From assembly GCA_023213395.1 (NCBI GenBank), contig CM041465.1, forward strand, positions 166,167,741-166,231,740: 64,000 nucleotides of DNA. The letters run 5' to 3'. Source of the DNA: Cycas panzhihuaensis. Its lineage: Eukaryota > Cycadophyta. The notes under the pieces are model-generated. The model ran no database searches, was not told where the DNA came from, and saw only the letters and a program-made list of their open reading frames with translations. Every line of letters starts with the position of its first letter. Within the stretch, counting starts at the first letter, position 1. The position numbers and the translations under genes are program-made. This document shows positions 35,287-46,957 of the stretch, one piece after another.

Positions 35287-36040
35287 GGATAGTTGTTTGA
35301 TCGATGATTCAGTGTTGTTTCTCGGCTCTCAGGAATGGGTTCTTGGTAATTCAACTCATGTAAGTACATGTATGCTTCTTACCTTTACCTTTGCTACTCT
35401 TATAGAAAGGTAAATCGAAGCATCATTTCACTTGCATAGATGACTGACACATTTGAGTGGTCATCTTGCACCTGTTGCTTAATCATACTGCTTGTTACTC
35501 TTTCTGCCTATGATGATCAGTGGGACATACATCCCCATGGCACTTCACAATCCCCCTATGCACCTATGTATTGTCCTAAGCACCACTTAGCCCGTGTGAA
35601 CTGTTAATTCCCTCTTTGCCATATCGCAACCCTTATCGTCCTGCTAAGTGTGATTGGTACATCCCTATTTTCAGTTATTAATTTCTTGGGACCCTTATTG
35701 CTCTGATACCCTGCCCAGTTTAGGTCATCCTCTTTATATGACTATCCCTAGCCACCAGGACAGAGGGTTAACCCCTCTTAGGCCTGGGGTACCCTCCCTT
35801 AAGGTTCCCAGACACCTAATTCTGCCTTATTTTGGTCTGCCACCGCATCTGCGACAAATGTCACTTGCGATCGCAAAGAAACTTCGTGGTACTATGAAGT
35901 TTGCCACGACGTGACTATCACTCAACATTTTTTTAAAATCTGCTGTGGTAAATTTTACTTTTTTCATGAAATTGCCACGTGGTTTTGACACTTCTCAAGC
36001 CCTACCCTAACCCTAATCGTCCATTCAACCTAAGGTTAGG

Positions 36041-36047
36041 TATAAAG
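36041..36047 (+). promoter_or_regulatory. Candidate TATA box in A3 5' LTR
   Basis: TATAAAG in the context GGTTAGGTATAAAGCCC, conserved as GGTTAGGTATAAATCCC at 57119-57125 in the 3' LTR. Pyrimidine-rich sequence follows. Its use as the element promoter is inferred. Confidence 0.45.
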
Positions 36048-37297
36048 CCCAAAAGAACCTAATTTTCCATCTCTTCACTCCTCTACTATCTCCATAGGCA
36101 GATTTATGTAGGAATGCCCTGCAACACTAGAGTTCCTTATGCTCTAGCATGAGATTCATTTATTACAGCTCTGATCTGCAGTAGCAGGCTCACCAATGAA
36201 CATCTTCAAGCAAGGATTCATTCCAACTTTGGCCTCCATGCCCTTCCTTAAGGTTTCAATAAGCTTGTTTCTAAGTTGAGACATCCTCCTAAGGACACCC
36301 CCTGTAAGCATCTCAGGTCAGTTATTTCCTGCTATTTTTAGGGGCAGATCTACCTCCTACTCAGTCTAGCAAGTATTATTTCACTTTTATTCCATTTTGT
36401 TTCCTTTGAGTTATCTTGTAAAAGGTTAGATGTTTGAGGATATCCCTCCTTCCTTCACTTTTTTAGTACATACTGGGGGAGGCTCCTTCATTTCTTGTCC
36501 TCCTTCCCCCCTCATCTCCCTGCCCTCTCCTGGTTTTTCCAAAGAGAGAGAGAAAGGAGCTAAGGCGAGTTCCATACCTAACTAGGCCTGCTCCTCAAGG
36601 GCAAACCCCTTCTCCTCTTTTCTCTCTTCCACTTGTGCATCTCTTGTGTTACCAGGGAGTCTCTAGGAATTGGCCAACACTAGATATCAATGTATGCAAC
36701 CCTTGTTGTGCTATTTCCATGCCTGCATGCCCCTCTTGGGCAACCCTTACAGCCCTGAATAATGTCCCTCATCCATTTCATACCTTGGCTTAGCCAACGT
36801 TGCAATTTGCTACATGTAGCATACTTGCAACATAGGCAATATTCGTACACCTTGTGATGTTTGTTTCCCTTACTGTTTATTGCCAATAGGCTATCCTAAC
36901 CTGTTGTTTTCAGTGTCTAAGGATAGTGTGGAGGTGCACTTGTTAGAGGGTTAGCCATTCTAAGGCTAACCTCCCTCATACCTTATCTTGTGTTATTGTT
37001 TTCTTAGGAGATGTAGAGTTATTCTTTGGTGGAAGATTACTTAACTTGAAGCACTTTAAGTTGCAGCATTTCAACATTTTACTATTACATAAATCTACAT
37101 ATATTTGCTTTGTAGCCTAGCAACCCCTTGGGAAAGGGTAAGGAACTTTGTGATTGTAGGTTTATCGAGCTATTCACGGAGAAGGATAAACAGCAACAAT
37201 CCAGGTGCATTTCTTAGCCTCATTTTCTCTAGTTGTTCTAGTCTTTATATAGTTCCCTTTTCCTTTGTATTTTTCTTGCTTCTTTCCTTTCATTTAG

Positions 37298-37402
37298 GGG
37301 ATGTAAGGAAACCCCTACGTCGCTCATATGTTGGGAGAGGGAAAAGAAGAAGTGGGTGTAGTGCAAGATGGAGATCGCATCTCAACTATATTATCCTTCC
37401 AG
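37298..37402 (+). other. Exon-like block in A3 5' LTR
   Basis: A pyrimidine-rich acceptor (TTTCATTTAG, ending 37297) precedes the block and CCAG/GTACG follows it. The 3' LTR has the same block at 58412-58517 with TTTTGTTTAG before and TCAG/GTACA after. Copy A1 keeps the donor (TCCAG/GTATTC near 7490). This suggests a spliced leader. Confidence 0.45.
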
Positions 37403-38237
37403 GTACGCCACTTTCATTTCATTTATTTTTTTCTTGCTTCTTTTAGTTTATACGTTTGCATGAAAAGAATATAAAGGAACGATGTAAAAGAAAACCAACT
37501 TGCATCATTTCTTTGCACATTAGTTTGTACTTTAGGAAACAGTGTCTGATAGGAGATATCCCCTCCCCTCTTTCCACTCATTTACATTGTCATGCACTCT
37601 GTATGATATCTTAGTTTGTCTCGTCTCTTCCTCCTTCCTTTGCTTAAAATGAAATGTGAGTGAGGATTTACCTTTGAGAGAAAAACGAGAGAAAAGTGCA
37701 TTTATTGTCTTTTATATATATGTTCTACTTACTTCTCATTTGCATATGCATACAACTAGTCTCCGTCTATTATTTCATATAGAGATTAGACTCCCTCACA
37801 TATAGAGTGGTGGGGACTCCTTCCGCTACTACTCTTTTTCCATCTAACATTCCCTTCAGGTGGGTTAGTCCTTAAAGGACTCAACCCTTAAGACCTCCCC
37901 TGCCTACCTCATCATACCTACACACATCTCATCTAGACTCCCTCATTGGGTCTTGCCTTCCCCTTCTGGCCATCCAAGGGTGGGAAGACCCATGTTTCAA
38001 GGTTACCTGGGCAACCGAGGGCATTCCTCACCTACGCTCCCCTTCGAAGTCAAGAGTTAAGTCACCTAGAGGAAGTTGTGTGCCATTCGTAGGTCTCGAA
38101 CCTACGTTCCAACGTACGAACACCCTGTGTGGATGCTTCCTTGCACTTGTTGGATTGATATGTTCATTCCAGAGCCTTTCATCGATAGTCTTAATCCCAA
38201 CCAAGTGTAATTACCATCCCCATAGACGCAATTCCAC

Positions 38238-38256
38238 TTGTGACCATACTAGGGAC
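38238..38256 (+). other. Primer binding site of copy A3
   Basis: TTGTGACCATACTAGGGAC directly follows the LTR and aligns with TGGTGACCATACTGGGGAC in A1. The changes are consistent with decay. Confidence 0.65.
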
Positions 38257-38399
38257 TCGCTAGTAAAGGAATTAGTCTTTCTCCCTTTCTTGTTGGTGCT
38301 ACTACCTCTTAGTAGCTTTCCCTTTTGACCTTGTTAGGCAGCCCCCAATGTGTGTACTACCTTGTTTCTTTCTTCTTCCAGCATATAGTTAGGACTTGC

Positions 38400-40800
38400 A
38401 TGCAACGATTCTCACGTCGCTTACAAGGCCTACCCCCATTATTAGAAGAATCCTCAAATCATTCCCTTCCCACATCAGATCCCAATCTGATCGTGGAGGG
38501 ATCTCTTTCATATTAGGCATACCACGCTTATGTGTCTGATTCCTTTGAGCCATCTACTTCCTTTCAAGGGTCTGCCCAAGGAAGCAAAGATCCTATTTAT
38601 TATCTAGGTGACAAGCCACACCTCCAGTCTCACCATTTCTCTACTCACGGAGTAGAACCTTCATCTCCTTTAGAGTTTCATCACCACCATGGTGATTCTC
38701 ATAAGGATCGCCTGTGGGGCCTGCTTCGTACGAGGCTCCTTCTACCTCTTACGATCATGTGGATACCCCTCTCGCCGATGTAGTAGAGGCCTTAAGCTAA
38801 TGCTTCCAAGCCGCCCATCTTCAACCACATCCCAAGTGGTTTGAGAACGTCTTGCGAGGCATTGTGCTCCCTTCTTCTACGTCTCCTTCACCTCGCTCAT
38901 CTTATTTATCTCCCTTACCCATGATGAGCTTGCCTCCTACATCTTCTTCTTCTCCCCATGTTGTGTGTTCCTTGGGGACTACTCGGGGTATGTCATCTTC
39001 TTAACTCAGGTTGAGCATACCCTCATCTAGTCAAATGACTAGTCCTCCTCCCACCATTATTTATCCACCACCTACTAGACCCAGGAGACCTACGTGTCCC
39101 CCTACTTCTAGTCACGTGGGGTCCATCTCCACACCCTCCCAATACCAACCTAGGGACCCTTCTCTCTATGTACCTCCCAATTACACTACTCAGCCATGGG
39201 GGCAAGGTAAAAGGAACTCCCTACCTGCTTATGGGATGGACCCTCTGCATCCTTATGGGGTCACACCACCCATGGGCAGCCCATATGGGTAGAATCCAAT
39301 TCCTCACCCATTTTTTCTTCCATCCTATATGGCACCGCACACCGTGCCTTTGCAAGGAGGACTAACTCCTTCCTAAGGCGTTTTCCCCTAAGCTCCTTTT
39401 CAACAAGGGGCACACTCTCTAGGAGGGATGGGTACGTCATACCTATCCACTCCTATGTAGGTTTCTTCGAATGTGGGATTCACGCCTCCTCCCCAAGTGG
39501 TGGGAGGACAACATCCTCTTTCAAAGTAAACCCTCCAAGGAGGATTTGGGCAAACCTACCTGCCATCATTTCTAGCTTCTATTGACCCTATAGTCCAGTT
39601 AAGGGCATGCCTTTTTATGGACTATCAATCAACCCCCTTATTAGTTGAGATGTTAAGAACTAACTTACTGTCTCACCCTCCTAAAGTCCCCAAATTCGAT
39701 GGGACTTTGTCGCAAGACCTAACAGAACATGTCCGTAGTTTCTCTATGGCATGCATCGACTACTGGGCCTACGATCACATTCTCAAGAAACTATTTCCAT
39801 GATCACTTTAAAGCGATGCCCTCAAATGGTTTTATCGCCTACCTGTGCACTCCATTTTTTCATTCCAGCAGCTCATGGATGAGTTCGTCAACTACTTTGA
39901 TGTGGCTCGTCCATTTGAGAGTGGAATGAAATCCCTTTCATTGCTTAAATAGGGTCACAATGAAATGAATTATGACTTTGTGCAGCATTTTCATGACCTT
40001 CTTCATTCCATTAAGGCTACTTTACTTGAGGAGTTGAAGAGGGATTTTTTTGTCAATGCCCTTCGTCCAGAAGTCCATGTAAAAGTCCTTAAGATGGGGG
40101 AAACCACGTGCAACTCTACCATAGTGAAGTGCTTAGCACTTAAGGCCATTGAGGTCCAGGCTAGACTCAAGAAGCTTCTAAAGTCCTCACAGTGACGTGA
40201 GGCACCCCTACCACTAAAAGAAACCAAAACCCAGCAACCTACTAAGTCTTCTTGGCATTCTACCGAGAAGACCCTAGACCCTCTCACTTTAGCCATATGT
40301 TCATTTGAACGTACTATGAAGGAGCTCAAGCTCCAGGCTCCTTCATCTCCCATGTCTAACAAGCTAGTCCACCAGGCTTCCCAAGTTGCTCCTTTTAAGG
40401 GTGGCAACACCCAGTCCTCTCAAGCGAGGAAACCCGATTCATCCCTTGAGAAGAAGTGGTGCTCCATCCATAGGGAGTGCTTCCACGATGATTCACGGTG
40501 TCAGGCTCAGCATCCTAGGGCTACCCTGCAACATGACTCATCCCCCAAATAGGCATCTAGGCCCAACCCAGACCAGCACATTCATAGAGATCCCTTCCCC
40601 AAACATGGGGAATGTGATTGCAACCCCCAGCAAAGGAACAATGGGAATCGAGAAAGGTCTCTAAACCCTTGCCCTTCACAAGCTAAAGGGAAGGATGTGA
40701 GGAATTCATCCTCTTCCTCAGGTTCCCATAACCGACATACCCCTTCACCTTCGTGATCCCAAAATAAAGGAAAGAAGGTCATTTAGTTGCTTGAGACTAC
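38400..40800 (+). pseudogene. gag of copy A3 (decayed)
   Basis: The ATG at 38400 starts MQRFSRRLQGLPPLLEES, matching the gag starts of A1 and B, and follows a splice-acceptor-like CTTCTTCCAG at about 38380. A Pro/Ser-rich part (38530-39600) precedes the capsid-like region. There the readable segments are FDGTLSQDLTEHVRSFSMAC (39690), then HNEMNYDFVQHFHDLLHS and EELKRDFFVNALRPEVHVKV (39965-40195). The zinc-knuckle variant CSIHRECFHDDSRC (C-x2-H-x4-H-x4-C) is near 40460. Stops at 38517, 40194 and elsewhere break it. Confidence 0.82.
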
Positions 40801-40828
40801 CCTATTGTATGTTTTGACATAGTCTCAA

Positions 40829-41570
40829 GTGATCAAAGAGGCGAATGATGCCTCTTCATCCACATCTCACCTTAATCCTCTTCCAAAAGCCCCTACTCTC
40901 CCTAAGACCATTCTTGTATATCCCAGTCATTACAACTTCCGAAGGGCTCTTCCCCAGCCCACTGTGAAGGGGAAGCCTTTCTCTGCCATTGATGAGCTTC
41001 ATACCGTGGCCTCCAGAATATCCATAATGTACATCTTGAGGAGCTACCTTGAACAATGCACACTACTCTTAGAGGCCTTAGGATTGGGTGATGTGCCCGT
41101 TCACGCCTTGGGTGTCACCCCGAGTCATGAGCCTGTCATCTCCTTTGATCCCAAGGATCTTCCCTGTACTAATGAAAGGGAGTACCAATGGAATTTCCCT
41201 TTCACTATTACTATCAATACTCCCTATTGTACTTTACGAAGAACCATTGTCGATAATGGTTCTTCTGTTAATGCCATACCCTTGCATGTTATGCAAGAGC
41301 TCAGTATATCATCTTTAGAACCGGTTCCATAGCGGTGCCAAGGCTATGATGATAATGAAAAGACACCCTTGGGATCAATGTCTATCCCTCTTACTCTCGA
41401 GGATAAGACTGTCCTCGTTGATATTATAGTTCTTGATATTGACGTTGACTATAACCTTTTGTTAGGATGCCCATGTCTTGACCAGATAGGGGCCGTGTGC
41501 TTGTCCCATTGGGGACAACTTAAATTCGTCCACAAAGGGCAAATGAGAGTTGTCTCATGGGAGCTTCCTC
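40829..41570 (+). pseudogene. Aspartic protease of copy A3 (decayed)
   Basis: The open frame 40829-41332 includes WNFPFTITINTPYCTLRR and the active site TIVDNGSSVNAIPLHVMQEL, with D-N-G at the catalytic triad. After a TAG at the end of that frame, it resumes with PLTLEDKTVLVDIIVLDIDV and DYNLLLGCPCL, the conserved family ending (usually LLLGRPWL). It sits between gag and the acidic linker, as in A1. Confidence 0.82.
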
Positions 41571-42435
41571 CCAGTAAACAAACACATCAATCCCATCAAG
41601 CAGGTCATGGCCAAGTGAAAGGCGATAAAGGACTTTCTACCCATGCCTCTGCTTGTTCTATTGGCATCCCTGACTCATCTCTTTTGGAAGAAGACCCTTC
41701 ATCCTCTTCTTCCAACCTCACGTGCTTCGTCTCTATTGGTGTTGGAAGCTACGGGTACCTTACCATACTTAGTGACGATGAGTCTAATGGCGAGGATGAG
41801 GATCTCCCTCACCCTACCTCCCTTTTAGGCACAAGTAGGGGGCATCTCCTTCATTCTAGATCTTCATTTAGAACCTCTCCTATTGGAGAAGCTAGCTCTT
41901 CTCTCGTGTCTCATGTCATCGCCCATGTTGATCAGGAGCTCCTTGAGTCTTCCCTTTCGTTGCTACACATGGGTAGGGAAGTCGAGGAACCTCCTATTGT
42001 CCTTGCGGGGGACCTCTTCCTAACTCTTCCAGGGAGTCCTTCAGATATGACAAGCGACATAGTGACCACTACGGTCCCATTGCTTCTACTTCTCTTCTCC
42101 CTTTGTCTTCTCGAAGTATAATCATCTATGGGGTAGATTACTTTAAGAATGATGAAGCCCTATTTGAGCATTTAACTGACTCTGCATCCCACCTTCCTTC
42201 TGGTCACCATAGGCTTGGCCACCAAAAGGTCTTAGCTATTGGGTCTCCCCTTGTTGACCCAATTCTGTCTCTTATTCCATCCCTTCTTGTTGATTGAGCC
42301 CCCTTCCACTTTGAGGAGGGAAATGCTATGTGCATGGGGGCAACCCAGGATATAGTCCTTTCCCTAGGCAAAGTCATTAAGGTAGGGGTGGAATACTCTC
42401 TTGATGAAGTGAAGGAGTATACCCTTCTGTTCTAG
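41571..42435 (+). pseudogene. Acidic linker of copy A3
   Basis: This continues the protease frame to 42121 and then another frame to 42297. It contains the acidic patch DDESNGEDEDLPHP near 41775 and Ser/Leu-rich stretches, with no known domain. The end (AMCMGATQDIVLSLGKVIKV, near 42330) matches the A1 linker. It leads into reverse transcriptase after a TAG at 42434. Confidence 0.7.
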
Positions 42436-43180
42436 GAGTTTGAGGATGTTTTTGCATGGAACTATTCTGATATTAGGGGAATTGACCCTTCAATCATTAC
42501 CCACAACCTCACCACTATTCCTAGTGCTCGTCCCATGCATCAGAAGAAACACCTAACGCCCTCTTCACCCTAAGCTCTCAACTGCTATTAAAATAGAAGT
42601 TGAGAAACTCCTAAGCACAGGATTGATCACTTCCATTGACTACCCTAAGTGGGTGTCCAACATTGTCCCCATTGCTAAAAGGAATGGGACAATCTAAATA
42701 TGTGTTGACTTCTATGATACCAACAACGCATGTCCTAAGGACAATTTCCCACTCCTCTTCATTGATCAAATTATTGATCGAACTGCAGATTTCGAAGTCA
42801 TGTCCTTAATGGAAGGCTTCTTCGGATACAACCAAATTTAGATATCTCCTAAAGACCATCATAGGATGGCCTTCACCACTCCATGGGGTACCTTCGCCTA
42901 CAAGGCGATGCCCTTTGTATTAAAGAATGTAGGTGCCACTTATCAAAGGGTGATGCAATTCATTTTTCATGATCTTATCAACAAATCCTTCGAGGTCTTC
43001 ATGGATGACATGATGGGTCTCTCACGCATTAGAGCCCATCATCCTTCTGATTTGTGGGTCATCTTCGTACGATGCCACAACAAGGGATCCAAATTGGCCC
43101 TGATAAAGTCAAGGCTATCCTTGACATGCCACCTCCTAAAACTCAATGATAGATTAAGTCATTTTTAGGTAGGCTTAGTT
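42436..43180 (+). pseudogene. Reverse transcriptase of copy A3 (decayed)
   Basis: It starts EFEDVFAWNYSDIRGIDPSI and includes FPLLFIDQIIDRTADFEVMS near 42755. The frame from 42866 reads MAFTTPWGTFAYKAMPFVLK and ends with the catalytic box VFMDDMMGLSRIRAHHPSDL near 43005. The FMDD box is shared with A1. A deletion just after it joins CRKYH-type sequence to the thumb, since the KCVFAVTSGTLLGFLVS part seen in A1 is missing here. That deletion would remove part of the thumb. Confidence 0.83.
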
Positions 43181-43740
43181 TCATCAAGTGTTTCTTGGTG
43201 AGCTTTACCATAAATGCCAAACTGCTCACTAAGCTATTAAAGAAGGGAGCTCTGTTCATTTGGTCTTCTAAGGCCCAACAAGCCTTCAAAGAACTTAAGA
43301 AAGCCCTCACTTCTGCCCTAACATTGATGCCTCCTCTCTTTGATAGGCCATTCATCCTTTATACCTCAGTAATCGATGAGTCTCTGGGTGCCATGTTAGC
43401 TCAGGAGGATGATTCAGGAGCCAAGAAGGCTATTTACTTCATCAGTCACACCCTCGTGGCTGCTAAACTCAACTATTCCCCCACTAAGAATGAGCGCATC
43501 TCCTTGGTACATGCAACCGAGAAGTTCAGGCACTACTTGGTTGGGAATACTACTTGGGAGATCGTTCAATATGATCCCCTGTGCTATTTACTCACCTGAC
43601 CTAACCTGATAAGTAGGACCGTCAAGTGGGCTATTCTCCTTCAGGAATTCAACCTCCAAATCGTTAATAAGAAGTCAAAGAAGAGGATGGTAGTGGCCGA
43701 GCAGCTCACTCACACTCTTATTCTAAACCCTTTGGACGTT
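43181..43740 (+). pseudogene. RNase H of copy A3
   Basis: The frame 43195-43599 reads FTINAKLLTKLLKKGALFIW, then FDRPFILYTSVIDESLGAML with the Asp site and KKAIYFISHTLVAAKLNYSP. The conserved Glu region is TKNERISLVHATEKFRHYLV. After a TGA at 43597 the text continues SRTVKWAILLQEFNLQIVNK, the usual end of the domain. It runs straight into the integrase linker, with no second RNase H here. Confidence 0.83.
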
Positions 43741-45062
43741 CTTGTTGATGACTCTCTCTCTAACGATCCTATCCTGGCTATTCAGGACTCCCCTCCTCAT
43801 CTGCTTGTTGATAATGAGTGGTCTGGGGACATTGTACAATATCTCGCTTAGTAGCAGTATCACCCTGAAGCGAGCAACAAAGTTAGGTCTTGTATTTGGG
43901 CTACTGCTAGGCAGTACTTCCTTATGGATGAGGTATTATACAAAAGATCCTTTGATGGGATCCTTCCTCGTTGCATCACCCCTAATGAAGCAAACCAGAT
44001 ACTCCGCTAATGCCACAACAAAGTTTGTGAGGGCCATTTTAAAGGCCAATCCATAGCCCAAAGGATCCTTCATATGGGGTATTATTGGCTGTCCCTCTTT
44101 AAGGATGCCCATGCTTACACCCTGAGATGTCGATGATGTGAGGAGCATGGAAACATCACCCACTTGCCTTCTAAGGCTCTCCATCCCATTATATCTCCAT
44201 GGCCCTTCTCCCAATGGGGGTTGGACCTCATTGGAGCCATATCTCCACCCTTTCATTGTAGCATAAGTTCATCTTGACTGATGTAGAGTACTTTACTAAA
44301 TGGGTGGAAGCTATTCCTTTGACTACTACTCCTAGTAAGACGATAACCACCTTTGTCTACCAACATATCATCTGCCACTTCAGAGTTCCCGATGTCCTAA
44401 TCACGGACAACAGAACCCCTTTTTACAATAAGGAGATGGATGAGCTTTGTGAGAAATTCAACATCTCTCATAAAACTTCCTCTCCTTACTACCCCCAGGC
44501 CAATGGCCAGGTTGAATCATTTAACAAAACTCTTATAAATATTCTAAAAAAGACTGTAGCCCAATCTCAAAGAGATTGGCACCTCTAACTCCCTTCTGCC
44601 CTATGGGTGTGTCGTACGTCTATCCGTACGGATACAGGAATGACTCCTTTCTCCTTAGTCTACAGGACAAAGGTAGTCCTCCTACTAGAAGTGGAGATTC
44701 CTTCTCTATAGGTCACTCTCTGAGGTCTTGTTGATGAGGAGTCGATCTGCCAGGCTCATCTCTTGGACCTCGAGGTCTTGGATGAAAAGTGCTTGGATGC
44801 TTACCAAGCCAACCTCGCCTCTAAGGCTAGGGCATAAAGGACATATGATAAACACCTTCATTCCTATCCTTTATATCCCAAGGACCACATCCTTAAACTA
44901 GAATATCTCCGTGACCACCTGACCAAATTTGAACCCAAATGGGTTGGCCCCTTCGTCGTACTGGAGAGCCTTAGGAACAACGCTTATAGGATCGCCACCC
45001 TAGTGGGCCTCAAATTCGAGAAGGTTGTTAATGGGAAATTCCTAAAAAATATTTATGCATGA
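43741..45062 (+). pseudogene. Integrase of copy A3 (decayed)
   Basis: The zinc region reads CHNKVCEGHFKGQSIAQRIL near 44010. The core has WGLDLIGAISPP with the first Asp (44219), the frame 44274-44588 with EYFTKWVEAIPL, VLITDNRTPF with the second Asp, and PYYPQANGQVESFNK with the catalytic Glu. All three acidic residues remain. The end carries EVEIPSL, then DHILKLEYLRDHLTKFEPKW and GPFVVLESLRNNAYRIATL-like sequence, ending in a TGA at 45060-45062. Stops at 44004, 44135 and later break it. Confidence 0.88.
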
Positions 45063-45372
45063 CTATGTCACTCTTCTCTTTACGCTCTGAAATAAGCCTA
45101 AACTACCACCCTAGGCATGTTCCCATTCCCCTAGTCATGAGTGGAATGGCAGTTTAGGGTGGTCTTCTTGCCTCTTTTAGGTTCCTTCTATATAACCCCT
45201 TGTCCCCCTTTCTCTAGGGGCCCTGTCTTCCTAATTGGGTGTGTTGTCCCAGTCACTCCTAAGCCTAGAAACATTTTCCAACTAGGATGGCATGCTGGAG
45301 TACTGTCATCCCCTTCCTGCTAGCACTTCCTTTGCATATCCCGCTATGCTCCCATATGGGCATGTATGCTAC
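45063..45372 (+). other. Spacer after A3 integrase
   Basis: The first 110 bases align with positions 1-122 (reverse) of A1. No gene. The chromovirus interrupts it at 45373 and it resumes at about 51834. Confidence 0.6.
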
Positions 45373-45712
45373 TATAACATAATCCGAACTTTCCTTAGCA
45401 AGTGGGAGTCACCAACAAGTAAGGATTAAGGGATTTAGTAAGTATGTATATGGACCGCTAAGCCATCCAATAAGATGTAAGTCCACTAGGGCCATTAATA
45501 AAATCATTAAGGATGAAGACCCTTACTTGTATATTTAAAGGGTTAAATCACTTGTAATGTTATTGAATATGGCATCTTTAAAGGAGAAAGTACTTTGGTA
45601 CTCATTTTGGTGATTCATTTTCTGTGATTTGCTTGTGCACTCATGTTATTTGGCTTCATTTTCTACTAATTATCACTCCTACAAGCCCATATTTTTTAGA
45701 AAGAATGGTCCA
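45373..45712 (+). repeat. 5' LTR of the chromovirus
   Basis: It starts TATAACATAAT (TG expected, TA seen) and ends GGTCCA two bases before the primer binding site. It aligns fully with 51495-51833. Confidence 0.9.
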
Positions 45713-45714
45713 AG

Positions 45715-45726
45715 TGGTGTCAGAGC
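45715..45726 (+). other. Primer binding site of the chromovirus
   Basis: TGGTGTCAGAGC matches 11 of 12 bases of the initiator tRNA-Met site TGGTATCAGAGC. Confidence 0.88.
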
Positions 45727-46957
45727 TACGTTCGTGATCGTGGGAAGCTTCTCGGAATAGCAATTTTTTTTTTCTCCCTGTATGATTAAGTACTCTCTCT
45801 ACCTAGGTAGAGATTAAGGAAAGACCTTCACTCAGTACTCTCTCCAATAAGATTGAGGAACGGTAGCAGGATAGATTAGAGGTCATGAAGCAAAGGGGAA
45901 TTTCGTCCTTCAGGTACTGCAAGCAATTTATTTCTTCTACATTTAATTCAATTTTTAAGCTTTTTTTTTCTACATTGGGTTATATTCTAAGGGTAGATAA
46001 CACCATTAGGTGGCTACCCTTTGTGTCCCCTCCCACCTCTCCTTTCAGGTAGATAACACCATTGGCCAGCTACCCAAGTAGTTAGGTAGAGACCCTGTAC
46101 CAGGGGTCTTTAAAGATCATGGGGATCTGTTATTCTGGCTAAGCGCATTGTGGCTTTTCTGCCCCTTGCATGAAGGATTGGAGATAACACTCCTAAACCA
46201 AGCCCTAGACAAAACCTAACTATGGAAGTGTGCCTCCATGTACCTTCAGGTATATAGGAGGACCCCTTTAGGATTCTAAAACCCTCCTAACACAGGTAAA
46301 CTATCGGCTGATGAAGTCTTGAAGTGCAGTGGTTAGCGGTTAGCGCTACGAAGTTACCTGCCCCAAACTTCTGCATCAAAAGTTTATTGGTAGGCCTATA
46401 AGACCAAGCACACCTCATTCTGCAGTGGGTAGGACACATATGATCATTCTTTACTTCCCTTACCCCAATCTTAATTAAGATCATAAGGGGCTGACTGCCT
46501 GAATTCAAAACTTATCAGAATAGTCAAGCCTTCAAAACAAAATAAAAAAACTCCACTTAGCTCTTGCTCACAGTGCAAATAAATTACCCTTATAACTCAT
46601 ATACCTCAATTCGATCAGCATATCGTAAGGGTCATTTTGCACTAGGTTAGTTTATACACCCAGTTTTCACTCTTTTTATACCCAAGCCACTGGTGGGCCC
46701 CACCACTCCAAATCCACCTTAAAACTCATACATTCCATTTTGATAAGTTTTTTGTGCTCTTTCTAGTGGACTAAATATCTTTCTTATGTAATTTTAGAGT
46801 CAACAGACTATAGACACCCCACATTCCCTTATTTACCCCTTCTTTCCCATATAGCAACCCCCTATTCTTATATCCTGTTCTTTCTTGATCTGTCCCACTT
46901 TGTTCTTTCCCTTATTTTTACTTACTCCTGCTTCTTTAATCCCTTTCTTCAACTCCA
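45727..46957 (+). other. Chromovirus leader, no gene seen
   Basis: About 1.2 kb between primer binding site and gag. It contains two copies of GGTAGATAACACCATT (near 45993 and 46050) followed by GGCTACC or AGCTACC. No coding domain. Confidence 0.5.

Larger units (their letters stand above)
35313..38236 (+). repeat. 5' LTR of copy A3
   Basis: It begins TGTTGTTTCTCGGCTCTCAG and ends TTCCA one base before the primer binding site. It aligns throughout with 56398-59369. Shared landmarks are a GTAAGTA donor-like site near 35359, an inverted repeat near 35879-35902, a TATA-like box at 36041, and a conserved exon-like block at 37298-37402. A CCCTAACCCTAA string near 36003 is not a telomere array. 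Open frames inside are not shared between the two LTRs. Confidence 0.87.

Noticed and set aside
36003-36016. CCCTAACCCTAA string, telomere-like
   Set aside because: Only two units, and the 3' LTR has a diverged version; part of the LTR, not a telomere array.
42436-45062. Possible integrated pararetrovirus, because reverse transcriptase and RNase H resemble those of caulimovirids
   Set aside because: An integrase, LTRs, primer binding site and polypurine tract are present, which define a retrotransposon.
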